Shown piece by piece: positions 1 to 8,220 of a stretch of 35,493 bases of DNA (its first letter is position 1; every line of letters starts with the position of its first letter). The notes under the pieces are model-generated. The model did not search any database and was not told where the DNA came from. It worked only from the letters and a program-made list of their open reading frames with translations. This DNA is from Leptolyngbyaceae cyanobacterium T60_A2020_046 (GTDB lineage Bacteria; Cyanobacteriota; Cyanobacteriia; Phormidesmidales; Phormidesmidaceae), in assembly GCA_015272155.1 (NCBI GenBank), contig JACYME010000036.1, forward strand, positions 1 to 35,493, written 5' to 3'. The position numbers and the translations under genes are program-made.

Positions 1-397
1 GGCGCGATCGCGACCCTGGGCTTTCTTGTCGCGTGTGCGCGTAGATCAGGCTCAATCGGGGGAAAGCGCTTGCCAATGCAAAGATTGCCCCTGCGATCGC
101 CATTTCACTCGATTCGAGGAATCACACGGCTTTTGCACAGACATTTTCAAGGCAGCTTGCAGTGCGTCTGCCCTGAATTCGCTGGCGAGAACCCCGGTTT
201 CTCGCCTAAAGCCAGTCTGGTTTTGGTGACCTGCCAACCCAGAAACCGGGGTTCTGTGTGGGATGGCAACCTGCTAGGGCTGTCATCCATTCACTTCAGA
301 GTCCCTATCACGGCTGGGTTAGCGCCTAGCACTGCTGTGAAGGCGGACGCGGTAATTCCGTCTGGGTAAGCGTTTTACCCTCGATTGATGACGCGCC
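1..397. other. Non-coding left edge with palindromic repeats
   Basis: I see no convincing gene in this stretch. Short open frames exist but none resembles a known protein. It lies beyond the 3' end of the minus-strand cbiX gene. It holds a pair of related palindromes (listed separately) and, at 364-380, a small perfect hairpin (GGGTAA, five-base loop, TTACCC) just past the cbiX stop. That hairpin has no T-run on either strand, so I do not call it an intrinsic terminator. Confidence 0.6.
185..256. repeat. Paired palindromic repeat with AAACCGGGG core (left copy)
   Basis: Two imperfect palindromes lie about 35 bases apart in inverted orientation. The first, 185-205, has arms GCGAGAA and TTCTCGC around CCCCGGT. 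The second, 240-256, reads CAGAAACCGGGGTTCTG. They share the core AGAACCCCGGTTTCT, read on opposite strands. The same core occurs in the same paired inverted arrangement at 33909-34001, so this is a dispersed non-coding repeat family. From memory, sequences close to AAGAAACCGGGTTTCTT are frequent between genes in many filamentous cyanobacteria. I see no coding capacity. Confidence 0.6.
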
Positions 398-1447
398 TTA
401 GGGAACTTGCCAGATGCGCTCGTGGTACTGGGCAGGTTCTGCGTAGGGGTCTTCCATCGGGTGATCATGGCTGTGGCCGTGTCCGTGACTGTGGTCATGA
501 CCATGACTATGACCGTGGTCATGACCCTGATCGTGGCCGTGGTGGGTGGCGGATGCGCCGTTGAGGGCAGCGAGGCGAAACTTACACATTTCGCAGTTCA
601 TCTGCACCTGGCCCAGTTGGGTTTCGATTTCGCGATCGCGCATCACCCGCATCAACTGCGGATGAATTCCCATTTCGGGCAGGCAAATCACCTCCATTTC
701 AGGATGGGCGGCCTGTTCTTGGGCGGCAATGTTCTGAATTTTTTTCATCAGCACGCCCGTAAACAGGAAATAGGGCAGCACGATGATGCGCTTGGGGTGA
801 TATAGCCGTGCCCGCCGGAAGCCTTCCTCCAAGCGGGGATGGGTAATGCCGATAAAGCAGGTTTCAACGGTGTCGTAGCCGCTGCCTTCCCACACCATGC
901 GGGCCAGTTTGTACACATCGCCGTTGGCGTCGGGGTCGCTGGCACCGCGCCCCACAAACAGCAGCACGGTCTGCTGGCGCTCGATGCTGCGGGGGTTGTG
1001 GTCGGGCTCATCCAGCCGCGCCAGGCGATCGCGCCACAGCTCCAAAATGCTGGGCGTAATGCCAAAGTGCCGCCCATAGTGAAAGCGCACTTGGGGATGC
1101 CGCTGGCGCGCACGATCGAGCTCATTGGTCACGTCAAACTTGTTGTGACGGGCGGCAAACAGCAGCACGGGCAGGGCTGAAATGTCGGTATAGCCTTTAG
1201 CAACGCAGCGATCGACCCCGTCTTGAATGGTGGGCTCTGTCAGTTCCAGAAAGCAGGGAATGACCGGGCGAGAGGGGTCAAGAGCTTGATAGGCGGCGGC
1301 AAAATCCATCAGGTTTTGGCGGCCCTGCTGATCGCGGCTGCCGTGGCCGATCAATAGCAGCGGGCGCGTTTCTGGCAGCGGCGGCAGTTGAGGCGTCAGG
1401 TCAGGATCAAAGGATCTCGGGTCAGTCAGAATCAGAGGTGTGGTCAT
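398..1447 (-). CDS. cbiX: Sirohydrochlorin cobaltochelatase, long form CbiX, with Fe-S motif and His-rich tail
   Basis: This 349-residue protein should insert Co2+ into sirohydrochlorin, the early metal step of anaerobic-type (pseudo)cobalamin synthesis, in the cytoplasm. Two CbiX domains are visible. The N-terminal one starts with [10 protein letters not shown], whose His is the expected metal or catalytic residue, and contains [16 protein letters not shown]. The second starts near [12 protein letters not shown]. Residues 283-288 read MNCEMC, an exact match to the MXCXXC motif described for the [4Fe-4S] centre of Bacillus CbiX-long. Residues 302-329 are a tail with 14 His in 28 positions, typical of metal-storing chelatases. 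The ATG at 1447 begins [11 protein letters not shown] cobalamin riboswitch lies about 50 bases upstream, so repression by B12 is expected. The motifs favour cobalt over iron (SirB), but the metal is not proven by sequence. Confidence 0.9.
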   Translation of the reverse strand: MTTPLILTDPRSFDPDLTPQLPPLPETRPLLLIGHGSRDQQGRQNLMDFAAAYQALDPSRPVIPCFLELTEPTIQDGVDRCVAKGYTDISALPVLLFAARHNKFDVTNELDRARQRHPQVRFHYGRHFGITPSILELWRDRLARLDEPDHNPRSIERQQTVLLFVGRGASDPDANGDVYKLARMVWEGSGYDTVETCFIGITHPRLEEGFRRARLYHPKRIIVLPYFLFTGVLMKKIQNIAAQEQAAHPEMEVICLPEMGIHPQLMRVMRDREIETQLGQVQMNCEMCKFRLAALNGASATHHGHDQGHDHGHSHGHDHSHGHGHSHDHPMEDPYAEPAQYHERIWQVP

Positions 1448-1498
1448 GCTGTGAATCGATTCCCTTCCTGTGCAACGCAGGAGTGAAGGAGGACAGCG

Positions 1499-1650
1499 CC
1501 ATCGGCAGGCATTCTGACTTTCCAGGGCGGCAGCAGGATCAGATGTGATCCGCGATCGCCACGCTGGACTACAGCTGCGGCACAGTGCCGGACTTGCTGA
1601 CTTGCTGCGTAGGCAAGACAGCGCACCGGACTTTCCCTACCGATGACGGT
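1499..1650 (-). promoter_or_regulatory. Cobalamin (B12) riboswitch upstream of cbiX
   Basis: Read on the minus strand, this leader contains the hallmarks of the AdoCbl riboswitch in the right order: TAGGGAAAGTCCGGTG near the 5' end, then GTCCGGCACTGTGCCGCAGC leading into AGCTGT (the B12 box), then GAAAGTCAGAATGCCTGCC at the 3' side. The two ends can pair: CATCGGTA near 1638-1646 and TGCCGATGG near 1498-1507 form the closing helix. It sits directly upstream of cbiX, which fits feedback control of cobalt insertion by cobalamin. Whether control is at transcription or translation cannot be read here, since no obvious T-run terminator lies between the aptamer and the ATG. Confidence 0.9.
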
Positions 1651-1841
1651 AACAAAATTGCTTTGCCATCTTAGCCTACTCGGAAGGCTCGAAAAATGCT
1701 GGGGAGGGGGGTTTGGCGCGATCGCGACACGCTTCACCCCGAATCCCAGACTTCCAGAGTCTAGATCATCCTCCGCTCGCCCGTGCAGCCTCCGACAGCC
1801 CCCAAGGTCTGCCCCGAGTTCTACTCAATCACCGAGATATC

Positions 1842-2300
1842 CTAGCCGCCCAGCTTCGCCTTCACCAGGGCTTGCACCTTGGCCCCATCCGCCTTGCCCT
1901 TGAGTTCCTTCATCGCTGGCCCCATCACCTTGCCCATGTCCTTGGGCGATGTGGCCCCCGTCTTAGCGATCAGGGCATCAATCACCGCAGCCACTTCTTC
2001 GTCAGACAGTTGGGCAGGCAGGTACTCTTCAATAATGGCTAGTTCCGCCGCTTCAGCGTCGGCCATGTCATCTCGTCCGGCCTGCTGATACTGCGCGATC
2101 GCATCCTTGCGCTGTTTTGCCAGTTGGGTCAGCACCTCCAACTCCTGCTCGGCGGTCAGTGCGTCTTGCCCGGTGGCGCGCACACTGCTTTCCCGCTCCA
2201 AAATCACTTTTTTGATGCTGCGTACCGTCTCTAGCCGCACCTTATCCTTCGCTTTCATCGCGGCTTTGATGTCTTCGCTGATTTGATCTTTGAGGCTCAT
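1842..2300 (-). CDS. YqeY / GatB-YqeY domain protein
   Basis: The product is a 152-residue soluble protein of the YqeY family, related to the tRNA-binding tail domain of the GatB amidotransferase subunit. Its exact function in bacteria is unsettled. The whole chain fits the family: N-terminal MSLKDQISEDIKAAMKAKDK, a middle AEQELEVLTQLAKQRKDAI segment, and the C-terminal block around SPKDMGKVMGPAMKELKGKADG. The reading frame could start 20 codons earlier, but the ATG at 2300 gives the standard family N-terminus and I prefer it. It lies 162 bases downstream of ffh on the same strand and may share its transcript. Confidence 0.9.
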   Translation of the reverse strand: MSLKDQISEDIKAAMKAKDKVRLETVRSIKKVILERESSVRATGQDALTAEQELEVLTQLAKQRKDAIAQYQQAGRDDMADAEAAELAIIEEYLPAQLSDEEVAAVIDALIAKTGATSPKDMGKVMGPAMKELKGKADGAKVQALVKAKLGG

Positions 2301-2462
2301 GATTGGGTTGAAGATAGAACACGATTTACCAGGGTGAGCGGGGCAAGCCGCCGCCGGCAAGGCATGGGATGAGGTCGAAGGGAACGTACCACGCAGGTCT
2401 ATGGGACGGCGTGGAACAATGCACTGACCTGATTTCCGCGCCCTGCGGTAAGAGCACAGGGT

Positions 2463-3953
2463 CTAAAGCTGACCGAAGCCCTTCTTCTTCTTGTTTGGCT
2501 TTTTCTTCTTTTTGCCGCCGCCCCCCATGCTGGGATAGCCCCGGAAACCAGGCTGCGGGCCACCGCCCATGCCAGGGAATCCGCCGCCCATGCCGGGAAA
2601 GCCACTGCCCATGCCAGGAAAGCCACCCCCGCCCATCCCAGGCATCCCAAACTGGCCGGAGCCCATCTGCTGCATGAGGGTGCGCATCTTCTGGAAGTCG
2701 CTGACCAGCTTGCTTACGTCCTTTTCTTGGTAGCCTGCACCTTTGGCAATGCGGCGACGGCGGCTCGGCGAGCCCGACAGCAATTCTGGGTTCTTCCGCT
2801 CGTCGCGGGTCATGGAGTTGATCATGGCCTCAACGCGCTTGAGCTGGGCCTCGCCCTGCTGGAGCTGATCGTCGGATATTTTGCCCGCCATACCCGGAAT
2901 CAGCTTCATGATGCCGCCGAGGGATCCCATGTTTTTCATGAGACGGGTCTGTTTCAGGAAGTCGTCGAAGTCGAATTGGGCTTCGAGGATTTTCTTCTGG
3001 AGTTTTTCTGCATCGGCGATGTCAACGGCTTCCTGGGCTTTTTCGACGAGGGTGAGCACGTCGCCCATGCCCAAAATGCGCGACGCCATGCGATCAGGAT
3101 AGAAGGGCTGTAAAGCCTCGACCTTTTCGCCGACGCCGATGAATTTGATCGGCTGGCCAGAAATTTGCCGCACCGAGAGCGCCGCTCCCCCCCGCGAATC
3201 GCCGTCCATTTTCGTCAAAATGGCTCCGGTGATGCCAATTTGTTCGTGGAAGGTGCGGGTCAGGTTGGCGGCTTCTTGGCCGGTCATTGCATCCACAACG
3301 AGCAGCACTTCGTGGGGCTGAATGACGGTCTTGATGTCGGCCAGTTCTGCCATCATGGCGGGGTCAATTTGCAGACGCCCTGCCGTATCGACGATCACGG
3401 TGTCGATGCCGTCTTCTTTGGCTTTGGCAATGCCGAGGCGGGCGATCTCCACGGGGTTGGCGTCGGTGCCCATTTCAAAGACGGGCACGTCGATCTGTCT
3501 GCCCAGGGTGATGAGCTGATCGACCGCAGCGGGGCGGTATACGTCGGTGGCGACGAGCAGGGTGCTGCGCTTTTCTTTGCGCAGGTGCAGGGCAAGTTTG
3601 GCGGCGGCGGTGGTTTTCCCGGTGCCCTGGAGGCCGGCCATGAGGACGACGGTGGGGGCGGTGTCGGCGTGGGCGAGGGGGGCGTTGGTGTCGCCCATGA
3701 GTTTGACGAGTTCATCGTTGACGATTTTGATGAACTGCTGGCCGGGGTTGACTCCGGCGATCACCTCTGCACCAAGGGCTTGCTCTTGAACGTCGGCTAT
3801 AAAGGACTTCACCACTTGCAGGTTGACGTCGGCCTCTAGGAGGGCGCGGCGGACTTCCTTGAGGGCGTCTTGGATGTTGGCGTCGCTGATTTTGTCTTGG
3901 CCGCGGAGCTTTTTCCAGGCTCCTTCGAGACGTTCGGATAGAGCTTCAAACAT
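2463..3953 (-). CDS. ffh: Signal recognition particle protein Ffh (SRP54)
   Basis: This is the GTPase subunit of the signal recognition particle. It binds 4.5S RNA and signal sequences and docks with FtsY to deliver membrane proteins. The 496-residue product has an N helical domain (about 1-90), a G domain with P-loop GLQGTGKT (107-114), DVYRPAAVDQL, DTAGRL, TKMDGDSRGGAAL and GVGEK motifs, and an M domain with the RNA-binding stretch SGSPSRRRRIAKGAG. The C-terminus is a long Gly/Met-rich run with repeated FPGMGGG units, followed by a Lys-rich end (KKKKKPNKKKKGFGQL). Both extend the M domain beyond the length of the Escherichia coli protein, and I believe Gly-Met tails are common in cyanobacterial Ffh. 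The ATG at 3953 gives the standard MFEALSERLEGAWKKL start. Confidence 0.97.
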   Translation of the reverse strand: MFEALSERLEGAWKKLRGQDKISDANIQDALKEVRRALLEADVNLQVVKSFIADVQEQALGAEVIAGVNPGQQFIKIVNDELVKLMGDTNAPLAHADTAPTVVLMAGLQGTGKTTAAAKLALHLRKEKRSTLLVATDVYRPAAVDQLITLGRQIDVPVFEMGTDANPVEIARLGIAKAKEDGIDTVIVDTAGRLQIDPAMMAELADIKTVIQPHEVLLVVDAMTGQEAANLTRTFHEQIGITGAILTKMDGDSRGGAALSVRQISGQPIKFIGVGEKVEALQPFYPDRMASRILGMGDVLTLVEKAQEAVDIADAEKLQKKILEAQFDFDDFLKQTRLMKNMGSLGGIMKLIPGMAGKISDDQLQQGEAQLKRVEAMINSMTRDERKNPELLSGSPSRRRRIAKGAGYQEKDVSKLVSDFQKMRTLMQQMGSGQFGMPGMGGGGFPGMGSGFPGMGGGFPGMGGGPQPGFRGYPSMGGGGKKKKKPNKKKKGFGQL

Positions 3954-4340
3954 GGATCAATTTAGGTGCAGTTGGGGCCAGCGATGGGTGCCGACCTTGG
4001 GCAGGGTGTCAGAATGTTAGTAATTTTGCTGAGGCTGTTCAATGACCTCGGAATCTCTATTCTAAGGGGTCGGCTGACTGGCGTATGCAAGACAGGGTGT
4101 TTCGGAATTGTTGTTCAGAGGATATCGATTCCAACCCGTGGCTGACTGCCTTGGATTTACGGTTGAGGGCTCAAGGTTGACTCAAGCTGAGGGATTTCTA
4201 GATTGGTGCGGATTTGAGGCCCGTTGTGGTTTCTCGCATGGTGCTGAAAGACCTGATGCGTCTGATCTTAGTGGAGTTTGTAAATCCCTGCTTGGGGGGA
4301 TTAGACTCGATGCACGGCTCAATGGTGGGATGAGGGCAAG
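3954..4340. other. Divergent intergenic region between ffh and the GAF gene
   Basis: This stretch of about 390 bases should carry the promoters of ffh (minus) and of the GAF-domain gene (plus). I see no convincing -35/-10 pair, no strong hairpin and no plausible small gene. Short frames inside it do not resemble known proteins. Confidence 0.5.
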
Positions 4341-6656
4341 ATGGCACAGGGATTGGGCACATACCGTCGATGGGGCTTGGGGCTGCTGGGGCAGTGGGTG
4401 TTGAGATGGGTGCGATCGCAACCGATGGAGCAGAGGACAAGCGCCATGATCAATAGACAGGTCAATTCGGAGGGGGAAATTGGCTCAGGGCATCTGGGCT
4501 ATGGTGGTCCCTTGCCTTCCCAAACGGGAACGATGGTTCCGGCGTGGTGGTCGGTGATTGAGCGCCACAGCCGATTGTTGGTGGCGGTGTTTGATTTGCG
4601 CACTCACCAGATTGAGTGGACGAGCGATCGCTTTCGGCAGTTGGTGGGTATGACGGACGAGCCGCCGACTCTGGACGATCGCGTGTTGACGCGCCTCGCG
4701 GCAGCGGATCAGCAATGGATGCGCGAGCGGGTACGCCGCCATGTGCTGCACGGCATTTTGACCCAGCAGTATGACCACAATGGTCTGCTGCCGTCGCGCT
4801 GGCTGCATGAGCCGCTGATTGTGTCGGTGTGTGAGTTGGGCAACGATCGCCACCGCTATGTAGAGTTTACGGTGAGCAGCGATCGCATTCGCATCGAATC
4901 CTTGGCCCCGGAGGTGCGCGAAGCCCTAGCCGCGTGCTGGCCCACCTGCCCCACCACGGGCGAAGTCATGCAGGCGCTGCATACGCCGGATTCTGCCCTG
5001 CAACGGGTGGTGCAGCAGCTCACCCCAGAGACCTATACCGCCAGCGGCACGGTGTTGATCGAAGGGACAGACGTGACCGATCGCGAGGTGGCCCAGCGGT
5101 TGACGGCGCTGCTGCTCGATCGCGAATCAATTTTGCATCCCCAGCGGTTTCATGACGCCAATCGCCTGATGAAGCGGTTGTTTCGGGCGACGGACAGCCT
5201 GATTGTGACCGCTGAGCAAGACGCCGCCAAGTTGTTCATTGACCTGGATGAGCCGGAATGGAAGGTGCAGGCGCACCCGGTGCAGGCGTTGCAAGCGTCG
5301 CCGATGTTTCAGGCGGCCTGCCGGGGCGAGGTGCTGAACTTGCCCGATTTGTCCTGCCTGTCGCTGACGCCCTGTGAGTCGGTGTTGCGCGATCGCGGCG
5401 CGAGATCGCTGCTGATGTTGCCGCTGGTGGTCAAGTCTGCTCGGCTGAAGGACTCTGCCCGGCTGATGGGCTTCATGGCCCTGGCCAGCGATCGCCCCGA
5501 CGACTTCGACATCATCGACGAGCGCAATGCTACGGCCCTGGTGCCCGCCCTCACCATCGCCATGCGCAACACCACCCACGACCGCTTTACCAACATTCAC
5601 GAATCGGTGCGGTGGCGCTTTGAAGAAGAGGCCGAGCGTCGCAGCCTGGGACTGCCGCCAGAGCCCATCGTCTTTAGCAACGTTTATCCGCTCTACGGCA
5701 TTTCAGACATTCGCGGCTCCTCCAGCGAACGCAACCGCGCCATTCAATCGGATCTGCTGGCCCAATTTGATCTGGCCCGCGCCATTCTTGCCGCTGTGTG
5801 TGATGCCAAGGGGCACGCCTTTATTCAACAGCTTTACCTGGATGTGATCGAAAAAATTGAGCAGCTTCAGCAGGGCGTGACGGTGGATGCGGAGGTGACG
5901 CTGCTGCGCTACCTGCGGGACGATATTGAGGCCCATTTTGACTATTTTGTGGGCTGTAGTGCGGCGGCTGAGGCCGCGATCGCCCAGTATCGCGCTGCCC
6001 AAGACCCCGAGCACGGCTGCGTCTACGAGGCCCGCGCCGCCTACGATCGCACCATTCACCACATCAATCAATCCCTGCGGGATACGTGGATGACCTGGCA
6101 AAAAACCATGCAAACCATCACCCCGCACTATTGCGATGTAGAAGCGACGGACGGCATTGATCACATGATTTACACTGGCCAATCCATCGACGCAAACTTC
6201 ACCGCCTTTCACCTGCGGAGCTTGCGCTACGACCAACTGCGCGCCGTGTGCGACTGTGCCCGCACTGCCTTTCGCCTCAAGGCCCAGCACGATACCGAAA
6301 TGGACATCACCCATCTCATCCTTGTGCAAGACTCGACGGTCGATATCACCCACGACGAAAATACCGAACGGCTGTTTGACGTGCGCGGCACCCGCGACAC
6401 CCGCTACGAAATTGTGAAAAAGCGCATTGACAAAGCAATGGATGCCCGCACCCAAGCCCGTATCACTCAGCCCGGTTCCCTGACGCTGGTCTATTCCACC
6501 AATGAAGAATGGGCCGAATATCAGGAATATCTGCGCTATCTCCAGCGGGAAGGGTGGATTGGCGACACAGTTGAGCAGGGCGCGGTGGAACCCCTCCAAG
6601 GGGTGACGGGACTCAAGTTTGCCCGCGTGCCTGTGTTGCCGGAGGGCACCCCCTAA
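4341..6656 (+). CDS. Large GAF-domain protein of unknown function
   Basis: This product of up to 771 residues has no signal peptide or membrane segment. The N-terminal third contains a PAS-like stretch (LLVAVFDLRTHQIEWTSDRF, about residues 75-94). A GAF-like sensor region follows (about 265-410), including GARSLLMLPLVVKSARL and MGFMALASDRPDDFDIIDER. The second half carries the conserved block VYPLYGISDIRGSSSERN. I recognise this as a signature of an uncharacterised GAF-containing family shared by cyanobacteria and Bacteroidetes. The C-terminal 300 residues have no domain I can name, and no kinase, cyclase or GGDEF motif is visible. The start is uncertain: the ATG at 4446 has a better ribosome-binding site (AGAGGA nine bases upstream) than the one at 4341 and would remove 35 unremarkable residues. 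It stands alone in its transcription direction. Confidence 0.8.
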   Translation: MAQGLGTYRRWGLGLLGQWVLRWVRSQPMEQRTSAMINRQVNSEGEIGSGHLGYGGPLPSQTGTMVPAWWSVIERHSRLLVAVFDLRTHQIEWTSDRFRQLVGMTDEPPTLDDRVLTRLAAADQQWMRERVRRHVLHGILTQQYDHNGLLPSRWLHEPLIVSVCELGNDRHRYVEFTVSSDRIRIESLAPEVREALAACWPTCPTTGEVMQALHTPDSALQRVVQQLTPETYTASGTVLIEGTDVTDREVAQRLTALLLDRESILHPQRFHDANRLMKRLFRATDSLIVTAEQDAAKLFIDLDEPEWKVQAHPVQALQASPMFQAACRGEVLNLPDLSCLSLTPCESVLRDRGARSLLMLPLVVKSARLKDSARLMGFMALASDRPDDFDIIDERNATALVPALTIAMRNTTHDRFTNIHESVRWRFEEEAERRSLGLPPEPIVFSNVYPLYGISDIRGSSSERNRAIQSDLLAQFDLARAILAAVCDAKGHAFIQQLYLDVIEKIEQLQQGVTVDAEVTLLRYLRDDIEAHFDYFVGCSAAAEAAIAQYRAAQDPEHGCVYEARAAYDRTIHHINQSLRDTWMTWQKTMQTITPHYCDVEATDGIDHMIYTGQSIDANFTAFHLRSLRYDQLRAVCDCARTAFRLKAQHDTEMDITHLILVQDSTVDITHDENTERLFDVRGTRDTRYEIVKKRIDKAMDARTQARITQPGSLTLVYSTNEEWAEYQEYLRYLQREGWIGDTVEQGAVEPLQGVTGLKFARVPVLPEGTP

Positions 6657-6737
6657 CGACCAACTGTTTCAACTTGCAATTCCCCAGCCCATCGGCTTTG
6701 GGACGCTTGGGACAGTGTCCCGTGCCGGCTGCTGGCC

Positions 6738-7106
6738 CTAGGCCGCTGGCCCCTGGTGGACAATCACGCGGTTGCCGTCGGGGTCGTAGGCGTAGATTTC
6801 GCGCCCGTGGGAGGCGGTGATCACTGCGCCGGGGGGCGGATAGCCCAGTTCGGTCAACTGGGCGATCGCGGCATCCAGATCTACCACCTCTAGACAAAGG
6901 CTCAGGGCTCCGGCGGGCGCAGCCTGCAATTCCTGACGATGATCCGCTTTGGGATAAAACAGGGCCAGTCGCAGCCCCCCCACCCGAAACTCTGCGTAGC
7001 GCTGGGGCTGGTAGGGCGTGGGCGATCTCTGCAACAGTGCTCCATAGAACGCCACCAAGCGATCGAGGTTGGGGGTCGCGATCGTGAGAAAAGCATCCTG
7101 AATCAT
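6738..7106 (-). CDS. VOC-superfamily (glyoxalase/dioxygenase-fold) protein
   Basis: This small protein of about 122 residues has the vicinal-oxygen-chelate fold. The opening IATPNLDRLVAFYGALL, the middle YAEFRVGGLRLALFY, and the closing IYAYDPDGNRVIVHQ follow the beta-alpha-beta pattern of this superfamily. The usual metal-ligand His at the first strand is absent (FLTIATPNL) and the last-strand Glu position reads VIVH. Metal-dependent glyoxalase activity is therefore doubtful, and a binding or resistance-type role is possible. I prefer the ATG at 7106 (MIQDAFLT) over a start eight codons upstream because it begins directly at the first strand. The substrate is unknown. It is followed on the other side by the convergent GAF gene. 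Confidence 0.8.
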   Translation of the reverse strand: MIQDAFLTIATPNLDRLVAFYGALLQRSPTPYQPQRYAEFRVGGLRLALFYPKADHRQELQAAPAGALSLCLEVVDLDAAIAQLTELGYPPPGAVITASHGREIYAYDPDGNRVIVHQGPAA

Positions 7107-7167
7107 CTCGCGATCGCCCCTTCTGCCCACTGCCCATCAAAGATCTCGAAGATAGCGCAATGCACCG

Positions 7168-7737
7168 TTACAGCCGCGCGCACTGGTCTTCCTTATTACC
7201 CCGGACGACGTTGTTGCCCCCCGTTGGAGCCGGGCTGTTTTCCTTACACTGCAAATTCCCGTCGATGCGGTTGTTTTGCACCGTGAGGCGGCTACGGTTC
7301 TGGAACGCTTGCAGATTGCCGCCGATGGTGTTGCCCTTGCTGCGCAGCGCCTGCGAATTTTCCTCAAGCTGGAGGTCGCCATCAATTCGGGTATTGAGCA
7401 CCACCACCGCGCCCGACTGCTTGACCTGAATGTTGCCTTCCACCACCGAGCGGGCCTTGACGTTGACCCGGGCGGCATTCTCGGCCTGGATGTTGCCATC
7501 CACCCGCACGCTCTTGGCCACCAGCACCGCCCGCGACCCGACAATGACGTTACCCTCTACCCGGGTGCCGTTTAGGGTGCAAGTTGCGCCATCGGGGACG
7601 CGCACATTATCGACGGTGATGCGGCCAATACGCCCGCGACAGGTGACATCATCGGCTATGCTTGCGGTGGCGTAGCCCACTACGCCAGCGGTGGCGAGGA
7701 CGCCAATGGTTAAAAATCGTGCGATCGCAGTCTTCAT
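7168..7737 (-). CDS. Small exported beta-helix/bactofilin-like repeat protein
   Basis: This is a 189-residue protein with a clear N-terminal signal peptide (hydrophobic FLTIGVLATAGVVGYATAS, likely cleaved after ASIA). The mature part is made of short repeats: VRVDGNIQ, VVEGNIQ, TRIDGDLQ, NTIGGNLQ and NRIDGNLQ recur about every 20-24 residues. The G-N/D-[IL]-Q turn pattern suggests a right-handed beta-helix or a bactofilin-like polymer fold. Cysteines near both ends of the mature protein (TCRG, TCTL, LQCKE, DQCARL) could form disulfides outside the cytoplasm. AAGG lies eight bases before the ATG at 7737. I do not know a function; a cell-surface or periplasmic structural role is inference. It is next to, and codirectional with, the VOC gene, 61 bases apart. 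Confidence 0.8.
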   Translation of the reverse strand: MKTAIARFLTIGVLATAGVVGYATASIADDVTCRGRIGRITVDNVRVPDGATCTLNGTRVEGNVIVGSRAVLVAKSVRVDGNIQAENAARVNVKARSVVEGNIQVKQSGAVVVLNTRIDGDLQLEENSQALRSKGNTIGGNLQAFQNRSRLTVQNNRIDGNLQCKENSPAPTGGNNVVRGNKEDQCARL

Positions 7738-8220
7738 CTGACACCTTACTTTATGGGTTTAGGGTCAAAGTTCACGACGGGTTTATTCCTTTCAGACGGG
7801 TGTTCTTGTCGATGCTGCAAATCTTGTCAACGTAGGGGCCTTATCCTGGCCTGCGATTGTATCTTATGGCGTGTCGTTGACTGTCCCGCTCATCCAGGGT
7901 GTGGTGAGTCTCGTCATCGCGATCGCCCAGCATTGCCTTCCAATGGGAGGCGTAAAACCCCTCAGGGGTTCACCCGTTTGAAGGACGCCGCCACCTTGAC
8001 CCGGCAACCTTGCACTCGACCCCACACAACACTCGGCTCGGCCCCAGAGATCATGCCCCCTGCCCTCTCGATAAGCTGCCCTTGTCATCCCCTTCTGATA
8101 AACCAATGACCCTTCCCCTAGAGTCTGCCTGCGAGGAATGACATTGTTCGGACAATAGATTTAAGTCTATTATCTTCAGTTCAAGATTTGCTTCGGCCAA
8201 TGTAAAATCAGGTGTTCGCG
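7738..8220. other. Divergent intergenic region upstream of bicA
   Basis: This region of about 480 bases lies between the minus-strand beta-helix gene and bicA. The last 80 bases hold a promoter-like element with overlapping dyads, listed separately. The first 370 bases contain open frames on both strands but none resembles a known protein, and I call nothing in them. Confidence 0.5.
8143..8173 (+). promoter_or_regulatory. Candidate bicA promoter with two overlapping dyads
   Basis: A plausible sigma-70 promoter reads TTGTTC at 8144-8149, an 18-base spacer, and TATTAT at 8168-8173, about 48 bases before the bicA ATG. Two perfect inverted repeats overlap it: ATTGT-TCGG-ACAAT at 8143-8156, across the -35, and AATAGA-TTTAAG-TCTATT at 8154-8171, running into the -10. 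Such placement suits repressor binding. Inorganic-carbon genes in cyanobacteria are controlled by LysR-type regulators (CcmR/NdhR, CmpR), but these dyads do not match the NdhR sequence I know, so the regulator is unassigned. Confidence 0.45.

Noticed and set aside
364-380. Hairpin after cbiX as an intrinsic terminator
   Set aside because: Only six base pairs, and no T-run on the minus strand.
470-530. Short-period repeat (GTGGTCATGACC-like) suggesting a microsatellite or CRISPR-like array
   Set aside because: It is the coding sequence of the CbiX His tail (His/Asp/Gly/Ser codons) in a continuous conserved frame. No spacer-repeat structure is present.
2540-2645. Near-tandem repeats of about 24 bases
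   Set aside because: They encode the Gly-Met-rich FPGMGGG repeats of the Ffh tail and are explained by the protein.
3165-3839. Plus-strand open frame of 224 codons
   Set aside because: It is antisense to the Ffh G domain, with no recognisable motif.
5703-6599. Minus-strand open frame of 298 codons
   Set aside because: It is antisense to the GAF-protein gene, whose plus-strand frame continues on both sides with conserved motifs.
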